Positions 1 to 5,708 of a stretch of 12,429 nt of DNA are shown here, piece after piece (the stretch's first letter is position 1; each line of letters starts with the position of its first letter). Location of the stretch: NCBI GenBank assembly GCA_050329575.1, contig JBHJOP010000086.1, positions 1-12,429 of the forward strand, read 5' to 3'. The DNA is from JAUXFS01 sp050329575 (GTDB lineage: Bacteria; Pseudomonadota; Alphaproteobacteria; Rhodospirillales; Defluviicoccaceae). The notes under the pieces were generated by a model that was given only the letters and a program-made list of their open reading frames with translations, ran no database searches and had not been told where the DNA came from. The translations under genes and the position numbers were made by a program.

Positions 1-235
1 CGATGACCGAACCGAGGTGGGCGGCTTGGGCACGGTCGTCTTGGCGGGCGGGGATCGCGGCGGGGCGGTTGGCGACGGCGGAAAGGAAAGAAGTCCTTGA
101 TGCGCCGCCGGCGAGGGGATACACGAAGGCCGACAAGCAATTGGACATCGTGGATCGAGAGCGGCGGCCGTGCGAGCCGGACGGCGGCACCGGGCGTGGG
201 CCGCAAGTGGCGGGGAACAAACACGTTTTTTTGGA

Positions 236-276
236 TTTTGACGACGTGCTGACGACTTTTGACGATTTTTGACGAT
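236..276. repeat. 10-bp tandem repeat TTTTGACGAY, array 1
   Basis: Four consecutive 10- or 11-bp units are visible: TTTTGACGAC (236-245), a degenerate unit gtgcTGACGAC (246-256), TTTTGACGAT (257-266) and TTTTGACGAT (267-276). The period of about 10 bp equals one DNA turn, so each copy faces the same side of the helix. It is not a multiple of three, and the frame across it stops at once, which argues against a coding repeat. Helically phased direct repeats of this size are typical of cooperative protein binding (for example OmpR/PhoB-type regulators) or of iterons. Which protein might bind here is unknown. Confidence 0.75.
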
Positions 277-411
277 GTCGCGCCCCGGCCGGACGGCGGA
301 CCCGGCCGCGACCGGCGGGCGGTCTCGTTGCCGATCAAGGACTTGCCGACGGTTGCGATCGCGAAACGAAGGGGTATCGAAAACCGTTTGTGATCAACGG
401 CTCGCGGGCAG

Positions 412-441
412 TTTTGACGACTTTCGACGATGTTTGACGAT
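412..441. repeat. 10-bp tandem repeat TTTTGACGAY, array 2
   Basis: Three 10-bp units in exact register: TTTTGACGAC (412-421), TTTCGACGAT (422-431) and GTTTGACGAT (432-441), followed by a decayed GGTTGCGACG (442-451). The unit is the same as in the array starting at 236, in the same orientation, 176 bp further on. Finding the same phased repeat twice in a short non-coding stretch makes chance unlikely and points to a binding region or a repeated regulatory element. No gene is recognised immediately downstream on the plus strand, so the target, if any, could lie outside the left edge. Confidence 0.7.
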
Positions 442-603
442 GGTTGCGACGCCCGATCCGGGCCGTTCGACGTCAAGGCGTTGGCGCCGTCTCGCGGCGC
501 CGCGATCGTCGCCGCCGACCCCTGGCGCCGCTCGGGTATGCGAGGCGGCGGCCGACGCCGGGGTTCCCGGCGTGGCCCGGTGGCGGTTCCGGTGGCGGTT
601 GCG

Positions 604-632
604 GGCCCCGCAGAAGCCCCCGAAGCGGGGCC
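604..632 (-). terminator. Stem-loop downstream of tRNA-Arg, possible terminator
   Basis: An 8-bp perfect GC-rich stem, GGCCCCGC (604-611) with GCGGGGCC (625-632), encloses a 13-nt loop. It starts 17 nt beyond the encoded CCA end of the minus-strand tRNA gene, where a terminator or processing signal is expected. No T-run follows on the minus strand, so it is not a textbook intrinsic terminator and may act in another way or not at all. Confidence 0.35.
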
Positions 633-649
633 TCGGTCCCTGTTCTCGG

Positions 650-726
650 TGGCGCGCCCGGCGGGATTCGAACCCACGACCCCAGGATTAGGAATCCTGT
701 GCTCTATCCGGCTGAGCTACGGGCGC
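650..726 (-). tRNA. tRNA-Arg, anticodon CCT
   Basis: The minus strand folds as a complete cloverleaf. The acceptor arm is GCGCCCG (726-720) paired with CGGGCGC (660-654). There is a D-arm beginning TAGCTCAG, an anticodon stem CAGGA/TCCTG with 7-nt loop TTCCTAA, and a T-arm with loop TTCGAAT closed by GTGGG/CCCGC (one G-U pair). The anticodon is CCT (692-690), which reads AGG codons for arginine. The discriminator base is G (653) and the CCA tail is encoded (652-650). The gene begins 20 nt after the stop codon of the upstream iminopeptidase gene on the same strand, so it may be read through from that promoter or have its own. I see only a weak TAGAGT -10-like element (749-744), which overlaps the end of that gene. 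Confidence 0.96.
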
Positions 727-746
727 CCGCGATGACCGGCGCCACT

Positions 747-1772
747 CTAGCGCAGCCGGTGGCGGCTGTGCACCCCCTTCGGACGCGGCGGCGCCGCGCT
801 CGCCGTGTTCGTCGCCTTCATGTCCTCGGTGGCGGCGACCAGGGCGGCGCGGATGCCGGGTTCCATCGCCGAGTGGCCGGCGTCGGGCACGATCACCAGG
901 CGGGCGTACGGCCATCCTCGGGCCAGCGCGTCCGCCGAGACGATCGGGCAGACCATGTCGTAGCGGCCCTGGACGATCACGCCCGGGAGGCCGGCCAGCC
1001 GGTCGACACGCGCGAGCAGCGGAGCGTCGCCGAGGAACACGTCATGGGCGAAGTAGTGGGCCTCGATACGGGCCAGCGCCAGCGCCGAGACGCCGGCGCC
1101 GTTGAACGACGGCTCGGCGGTGTCTCGGCGGGGGATCAGGTTCGAGCAAACCGTTTCGTACCGGCTCCAGGCCGCGGCCGCCGGCTGATGCACGGCGGGA
1201 TCGGGGTCCTCGAGGCGGCGCCGGTAGCCGGCGAGGAGGTCGCCGCGCTCGCCCTTCGGCAGGAACTCGCTGAACACGCGCCACGCCTCCGGGAAGAACG
1301 TGCCCATGCCATACAGGAACCAGTCGACCTCGCGGCGGCTGCCGAGGAAGACACCGCGCAGGATCAGGCCGGTACACCGCTCCGGATGGCGGGTTGCGTA
1401 GGCGAGCGCCAGCGTCGATCCCCACGAGCCGCCGAACAACATCCAGCGCTCGACCCCGAGCCGGCACCGAAGCCGCTCCATGTCGGCGAGCAGATGGTCG
1501 GTGGTGTTGTCGACGATATCGGCCTGGGGTCGCGAGCGCCCGCAGCCGCGTTGGTCGAAGATGATGATCCGGTAGTGGCGGGGATCGAAGAACCGCCGGT
1601 GGGCGGCGGCGGCGCCGGCGCCGGGACCGCCGTGCAGGAACACCACCGGCGCCCCTTCGGGGTTGCCCGACTGCTCCCAGTAGAGGGTGTGGCGTCTGTC
1701 GACCGCCAGCATTCCCTGCTCGTAGGACTCGATTTCCGGAAACAGTTCGTTGCGGAACAGTCGGACATCCAT
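747..1772 (-). CDS. pip: Proline iminopeptidase (alpha/beta hydrolase, S33)
   Basis: This 341-residue protein is a prolyl aminopeptidase, which removes N-terminal proline from peptides and is normally cytoplasmic. The whole family signature is present: the oxyanion-hole motif HGGPG (47-51), FDQRGCGRS (72-80), the nucleophile elbow GGSWGS with Ser116, the acid in GRYDMVCP (Asp272) and the base in DAGHS (His300). Length is close to the usual 310-330, with a slightly longer, basic and proline-rich tail after residue 320. I chose the ATG at 1772 because an in-frame ATG 14 codons upstream lies within the TATAAT -10 hexamer of the likely promoter and so would not be on the transcript. A GGGGAGG sequence sits about 15 nt before the chosen start. 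The gene is divergent from the nuclease-like gene, and the tRNA-Arg follows it. Family assignment is firm; the physiological peptide substrate is unknown. Confidence 0.95.
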   Translation of the reverse strand: MDVRLFRNELFPEIESYEQGMLAVDRRHTLYWEQSGNPEGAPVVFLHGGPGAGAAAAHRRFFDPRHYRIIIFDQRGCGRSRPQADIVDNTTDHLLADMERLRCRLGVERWMLFGGSWGSTLALAYATRHPERCTGLILRGVFLGSRREVDWFLYGMGTFFPEAWRVFSEFLPKGERGDLLAGYRRRLEDPDPAVHQPAAAAWSRYETVCSNLIPRRDTAEPSFNGAGVSALALARIEAHYFAHDVFLGDAPLLARVDRLAGLPGVIVQGRYDMVCPIVSADALARGWPYARLVIVPDAGHSAMEPGIRAALVAATEDMKATNTASAAPPRPKGVHSRHRLR

Positions 1773-1810
1773 GAACGGGCTTCGTGGCCTCCCCTGGTGC
1801 CGCGCCGCCG

Positions 1811-1837
1811 CCATTATAGGGCCATTGCCGCGCCGGC
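1811..1837 (-). promoter_or_regulatory. Likely sigma-70-type promoter of the iminopeptidase gene
   Basis: On the minus strand there is a perfect TATAAT (1816-1811). Upstream of it TTGCCG (1837-1832) matches 4 of 6 bases of a -35 element at a spacing of 15 bp, which is short. Transcription would begin around 1804, giving a leader of about 30 nt to the ATG at 1772. This is one of the few AT-containing patches in the divergent intergenic stretch. Confidence 0.5.
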
Positions 1838-1904
1838 AAAGAACCTTCGCGCCGCTGGCGTCGATGGTGGACGGAGCGTCCCCGTTGGGCCACACTCGGC
1901 GGCG

Positions 1905-2720
1905 ATGCGCGGTCCCGCCGTTCCGTCCGTCCTCGCCGTCGTCCTCGCCGTCGCCCTGACCCTGGGGCCGGCGCGGCCGCCGCCGCCGGCCACCGCCGAT
2001 CCGGGCCAGGCGGCGATCGTCGTCGCGGTCGAGGACGGCGACACCCTCGAGCTCGATCGGGCGCTGGAGGGTGTGCGGCGTGTGCGGTTGGCGGGCGTCG
2101 AGGCGCCGAAGCCCCCGCTCGGATGGCCGCCCGTGCGCCCATGGCGGGCGGCGGAGGCGGCACGGGCGGCGCTTGAGGAGCTGGCCGTCGGGCGGACGGT
2201 GACCGCGGTCGCCGCCGCGGCGCCCATCGATCGCCACGGCCGGCTCCTCGCCCAGCTCCATCGCGACGACGGTGTGTGGGTGCAGGGTGAACTGCTCCGC
2301 CGTGGCATGGTGCGGGTGCGGACCGGCATCGACACCCGGGCACGGGCCGCCGAGATGCTGGCGCTGGAGGGCGAGGCGCGCGCCGCCGGTCGCGGCCTGT
2401 GGAGCGATCCGTTCTACGCCGTCCGCACCCCGGTCGCCGCGCACGCCGCCATCGGCAGCTTCCAGATCGTCGAAGGGCGAGTCGTCAGGGCGACGCGCGT
2501 TCGCAATCGCGTGTATCTCAATTTCGGGCCCGACTGGCGCACCGACTTCACCGTCGCCGTCCCGACCCGGCTGCTGAGGGCGTTCGAGGCCGCCGGGCTG
2601 CGGCCGCTGGCGCTCGCCGACCATACGGTGCGGGTGCGCGGCTGGCTCGAGGCGGTCAACGGCCCCCTGATCGAAGTCACCCACCCCGAGCAGATCGAGG
2701 TGGTCGATGCCCCTCCGTGA
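1905..2720 (+). CDS. Secreted staphylococcal-nuclease-like (thermonuclease family) protein
   Basis: This 271-residue protein has an N-terminal signal peptide (hydrophobic stretch about 8-21, then a proline/alanine-rich segment with possible cleavage after ATA at 29-31), so it is probably periplasmic or secreted. Residues about 36-170 form an SNase-like OB fold. The calcium-binding aspartates appear in DGDT (Asp44, Asp46), the Arg35 equivalent in VRLAGVEAP (Arg61), and the Arg87 equivalent in RHGR (Arg113). The position of the general base Glu43 of staphylococcal nuclease is a lysine here (Lys69), and Asp40 is Glu66. Nuclease activity is therefore uncertain. Residues about 183-268 look like a second beta-rich, OB-like domain (YLNFGPDW, VRVRGWLE, IEVTHPEQI). 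The ATG at 1905 is the start that includes the signal peptide; its ribosome-binding site is weak. It is divergent from the iminopeptidase and convergent with the ABC permease, 33 nt away. Confidence 0.85.
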   Translation: MRGPAVPSVLAVVLAVALTLGPARPPPPATADPGQAAIVVAVEDGDTLELDRALEGVRRVRLAGVEAPKPPLGWPPVRPWRAAEAARAALEELAVGRTVTAVAAAAPIDRHGRLLAQLHRDDGVWVQGELLRRGMVRVRTGIDTRARAAEMLALEGEARAAGRGLWSDPFYAVRTPVAAHAAIGSFQIVEGRVVRATRVRNRVYLNFGPDWRTDFTVAVPTRLLRAFEAAGLRPLALADHTVRVRGWLEAVNGPLIEVTHPEQIEVVDAPP

Positions 2721-2753
2721 TTCCCGGCTCCCGGTCGCTCCCTCCGCTTCGCC

Positions 2754-3584
2754 TCACTCCCCTTGCCGCATCAAGAGGCCACGGCGACGGGCGATGTGCA
2801 GCATCGCAAGGAAGAAGCCGGCCGCGGCGGCGAGATAGAGGACGTTGAGGGCGACCGCGGCGGCCAGCAGATCGAGCCGGACGTCGCGGTCGAACAGCAC
2901 CGCCCGCATGCCCTCGAACACGTAGGCCGATGGCAGCGACCACGCCAGCGGCTGCAACCAGTCCGGAAGGATCGCGACCGGGTAATAGACGCCGCTCAGC
3001 GGCGCCACCGCGAAGATCGCCACCCAGGCCAGGCTCTCGGCGCCGAGCCCCAGTCGTAGCACGAGCCCGGATACGATCAACCCGATGCTCCAGCCGAACA
3101 CCATCAGGTTGGCGAAGAAGGCGATCAGCGGCGGTCCGAGGGCGAACACCCAGACGTCGTAGAGCGGCAACGCCAGGAGCGCCGCCGGGGTGACGCTGAT
3201 CAGGGTACGGATCAGGCTCATGATGGTCAGCGCGGCGATGAGTTCGGAGGGTCGCAGCGGGCTCACGAACAGCTGGCCGAGATTGCGCGCCCACATCTCC
3301 TCCATGAACGACAGCGAGAGCCCGAGATTGGAGCGGAACAGGACGTCCCACAGCAGCACCGCGCTGATCAGCACCCCGGCCGCCTGTGCCACCCAGGAAC
3401 TGTGCTGGACGAAGAACAGGGTGACGAAGCCCCACAGCACCATCTGCACGGTCGGCCAGTATGCGAGTTCGAGAATGCGCGGCGGGGAGCGTCTGAGGAC
3501 GTACAGGTGGCGGAGGATGAGCGCGTTCACTCGCCGCCACGCCAACCATCTCTCCGACCGCCGCGGCTGTGCCCGAACGATCAT
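2754..3584 (-). CDS. ABC-2 type transporter permease
   Basis: A 276-residue integral membrane protein and the membrane half of an ABC exporter. After a basic N-terminal helix (1-35) there are about six membrane segments, roughly at 42-60, 66-84, 113-137, 145-175, 186-206 and 238-262. Between the second and third lies the ABC-2 family signature region (EEMWARNLGQLFVSPLRPSE, 95-114), and LSGVYYPVAILPDWLQP (196-212) is the typical segment before the last helix. The ATG overlaps the stop codon of the ATPase gene as ATGA (3584-3581), indicating translational coupling and a fixed partnership. Family members export drugs, polysaccharides, lipids or haem-related compounds. Nothing here identifies the substrate, and no glycosyltransferase genes are adjacent to suggest capsule export. 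Confidence 0.92.
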   Translation of the reverse strand: MIVRAQPRRSERWLAWRRVNALILRHLYVLRRSPPRILELAYWPTVQMVLWGFVTLFFVQHSSWVAQAAGVLISAVLLWDVLFRSNLGLSLSFMEEMWARNLGQLFVSPLRPSELIAALTIMSLIRTLISVTPAALLALPLYDVWVFALGPPLIAFFANLMVFGWSIGLIVSGLVLRLGLGAESLAWVAIFAVAPLSGVYYPVAILPDWLQPLAWSLPSAYVFEGMRAVLFDRDVRLDLLAAAVALNVLYLAAAAGFFLAMLHIARRRGLLMRQGE

Positions 3585-4357
3585 CGTGCCAGCGCCACCC
3601 GGCCGTCCGCCGGTCCCGGGCGCGCCCTGGCGATGTCGAGGAACACGTCCTCGAGGGTCTGTCGACCGTAGCGGGCGAGGAGATCGCGCGGCGAGCCACG
3701 GTCGGCGATGGTTCCGGCCCGCATCACCAGCACGTCGTCGCATAGTCGTTCGACCTCCGCCATGTTGTGGGAGGCGAGCACGATCGTCGCGCCGCTGCGC
3801 TGCCGGTAGGATTCCAGGTAGCCCCGGACCCAGTCGCCGGTATCCGGGTCGAGGGACGCCGTCGGCTCATCGAGGAGCAACAGCTCCGGGCGGTTGAGCA
3901 GCGCCTTGGCGAGAGCGACCCTCGTCATCTGCCCGGCCGACAGATCGCCAGTCGGCCGCCGCAGGAACGGCTCGATGTCGAGATCGCGCGCGAGTTCCCG
4001 GACTCGCCCGCGGACGTCGTCTATTCCGTAGAGATGGCCGTAGACGGTGAGGTTCTCGCCAACGCTCAACCGCTTCGGCAGGTCGACGTAGGGCGACGAG
4101 AAGTTCATTCGCCCGAGCACCCGGTAACGGTCGCGCACCATGTCGGTGCCGAGGACGATGACGGAGCCAGCGGTCGGCAACAACAGGCCGAGCAGGATCG
4201 ACAGCGTCGTCGTCTTGCCGGCGCCATTGCCGCCGAGCAGCGCCGTCGTCGACCCCCGACGGACGGCGAAGCTGACGCCGGCGACGGCGGTCAAGGGACC
4301 GAAGCGTTTGATCAGTCCATCGACGCGGATGACGGCGGGAACATCAGATCGGCTCAT
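3581..4357 (-). CDS. ABC transporter ATP-binding protein
   Basis: A 258-residue nucleotide-binding subunit that powers the ABC-2 permease encoded just downstream. Motifs seen: Walker A GGNGAGKT (42-49), signature LSAGQ (139-143), Walker B LLLLDEP with catalytic Glu164 (159-165), D-loop SLD (168-170) and switch histidine in SHN (His197). The Q-loop is odd: where a glutamine usually precedes the helical domain, the text reads MNFSSPYVDLPKRLSVGENL (84-103), with no glutamine. I recall this NFSSPYVDLP sequence as a feature of one ABC-2 ATPase subgroup, but cannot verify it here. The ATG at 4357 is supported by a GGAG about 7 nt upstream. It begins 46 nt after the stop of the second degenerate EAL-like gene on the same strand, so co-transcription is likely. 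Confidence 0.93.
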   Translation of the reverse strand: MSRSDVPAVIRVDGLIKRFGPLTAVAGVSFAVRRGSTTALLGGNGAGKTTTLSILLGLLLPTAGSVIVLGTDMVRDRYRVLGRMNFSSPYVDLPKRLSVGENLTVYGHLYGIDDVRGRVRELARDLDIEPFLRRPTGDLSAGQMTRVALAKALLNRPELLLLDEPTASLDPDTGDWVRGYLESYRQRSGATIVLASHNMAEVERLCDDVLVMRAGTIADRGSPRDLLARYGRQTLEDVFLDIARARPGPADGRVALAR

Positions 4358-4403
4358 CGTGGCTCCAACGGCGCGCAATGAAGCCGGTGCGGCGCCCTCG
4401 CCC

Positions 4404-5708
4404 CTATGTGCCGTCGCCGATGCTCCGCTGCAACCTCGAGAACTGCCGCCGGCGATGGTCCTCCGCGACCAGCCGGTCGATGTAGGGTCCCTGGAACAGC
4501 GCGATGCCCTGGGACTGGCCGAAGATCGCGGCCTCGGGCCCGTCGACGCCGGAGAGAACCGTTCGCGTCCCGCCGCGACCCGCGATCCGAATTTCGGACC
4601 GCCGCTCCGGGTCATCGTTCGCCGCCGCCATTGCCGGCTGCCACGGGATCTCCACCAGATCGGTGCCGAGTCGCTCGAGGTCGAACATCGTCGCCGAGTC
4701 GTGGTCGAGGCCGCCGAGGCAACACCGGTAGCCCCGGTCCCGAACGACGGTGCGGGCGCGCAGAAATCCCGCCAGATCGGCAAACACATCGGCCGCCCGC
4801 ACCGTCAGCACGATCGTCTCTGGCCGCCGTCCGATGGCCGATCGGTCGAACACGGCAAACGCTTCCGAAAGTAACGTCGAGACGTTGAGGGGGATGGCGA
4901 TGTCACCCGACACCCGGACGTAGTCGGGCTTGGCGAGCATCGACAGCATTCGCCGATCGAGCGTTTCGGTCAGATGCCTGAACAGCCAGTGGTTGGCGGT
5001 CAGATCGACCCCCGGCAGCACGATGGTGCCGAGATCGCGGATCGAGATCGAGAGCTCGGTGAATCGCAGTTCGGGAACCAACAGCGCCGACAGCCCGCAC
5101 ACCGACCGGCGGCGGATCAGATTGGACAAGTCGGCGCGCTGCAGCGCGGCTTCGACGCGGGCGAGCAGTTCGGGCGTCAACGGGTCGGCCGCCGTTTTGG
5201 CGGGGTCGACTGCACGGCCGGAACCATCCGCGGAGGTGTGACGGGCGGCTGGCGCCTTCGCGTCGAGGCAGCCGCGCCGTGCCGCGCTCAGCAGCTCGCG
5301 GAAATCCCTCTCGACGTCGAACCAGACCGCGAGAGTGGCGGTGCCCTCACCGTCCTTGAGCAACGGATCGTCGCTGAACAGGAACGCCGCCCTCTGCACC
5401 TCCCTCTCGACCAGGCTCTGTGCGCCCGACACGTAAACGACCAGCAAGTCGGCGTTCCCGAGCATGAACAGTTGCCCCTGCCCGGTGTTGATCAGCGCGT
5501 CGAAGCCGGCAGCGGCGGCGCGGACGTGATGGTCGCGGCGATTGACGGGTCGCAGAAGCGACAGCCGCAGCTGCAGCGCCCGGCGCCCCTCGCCATGCCG
5601 TTCCAGGTGCCGCAGGTAGTCGAGAAACAGCGTTTGCTGTCCGGAAACGCGGATCGGGCCGCGCGGCGCGGTCCTTGAGGTCGGCGGATTGTTCCCGTCT
5701 ATGATCAC
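4404..5708 (-). CDS. Degenerate GGDEF/EAL-like protein, second of a tandem pair
   Basis: A 434-residue cytoplasmic protein (no signal peptide or membrane segment). Residues about 40-135 resemble a worn GGDEF fold (FMLGNADLLVVY at 81-92 where a GGDEF loop would be). Residues about 180-420 resemble a worn EAL fold: ELS at the EAL signature (218-220), an asparagine retained in IPLNVS (272-277), the ITE glutamate replaced (LTVRAAD, 301-307), the Asp-Asp pair replaced by Gly-Gly (LGGLD, 331-335), the lysine replaced by Glu (LVEIPW, 351-356), AEGVE reduced to LSGVD (385-389), and the closing FQGPYID (405-411). It should therefore not hydrolyse or make c-di-GMP. It is clearly a paralogue of the upstream gene. 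The only sensible start is a GTG at 5708 overlapping the upstream TGA as GTGA. Roles as a nucleotide-free regulator or a binding scaffold are possible. Confidence 0.75.
   Translation of the reverse strand: MIIDGNNPPTSRTAPRGPIRVSGQQTLFLDYLRHLERHGEGRRALQLRLSLLRPVNRRDHHVRAAAAGFDALINTGQGQLFMLGNADLLVVYVSGAQSLVEREVQRAAFLFSDDPLLKDGEGTATLAVWFDVERDFRELLSAARRGCLDAKAPAARHTSADGSGRAVDPAKTAADPLTPELLARVEAALQRADLSNLIRRRSVCGLSALLVPELRFTELSISIRDLGTIVLPGVDLTANHWLFRHLTETLDRRMLSMLAKPDYVRVSGDIAIPLNVSTLLSEAFAVFDRSAIGRRPETIVLTVRAADVFADLAGFLRARTVVRDRGYRCCLGGLDHDSATMFDLERLGTDLVEIPWQPAMAAANDDPERRSEIRIAGRGGTRTVLSGVDGPEAAIFGQSQGIALFQGPYIDRLVAEDHRRRQFSRLQRSIGDGT

Larger units (their letters stand above)
1..649. other. Gene-free region with repeats, left of tRNA-Arg
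   Basis: I find no convincing gene in these 649 bases. Open frames exist on both strands because stops are rare at this GC content, but none carries a recognisable domain or a ribosome-binding site. What the stretch does hold is two arrays of a 10-bp TTTTGACGAY repeat (236-276 and 412-441), a small inverted repeat CCGTT-N7-AACGG (384-400), and a GC-rich stem-loop (604-632) downstream of the tRNA gene. The T-rich patches around 225-276 and 411-441 stand out from the otherwise GC-dominated sequence. On the minus strand an ATG at 148 opens a frame that stays open to the left edge (49 codons). It could be the start of a gene lying mostly outside the window, but I cannot recognise it. Confidence 0.5.

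Noticed and set aside
3..272. Plus-strand frame of 89 codons and an opposing minus-strand frame from ATG 148 to the left edge
   Set aside because: Neither has a recognisable domain or a good ribosome-binding site, and the plus-strand frame ends inside the 10-bp repeat array. Kept only as a remark on the gene-free region.
236..451. TTTTGACGAY repeats as a CRISPR array
   Set aside because: Units are only 10 bp, directly abutting without spacers, and no cas gene is present.
444..1904. Long plus-strand open frame upstream of, and in frame with, the nuclease-like gene
   Set aside because: It runs antisense through the tRNA and the iminopeptidase gene and has no recognisable domain; it is open only because of the high GC content. 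The signal peptide at 1905 marks the true start.
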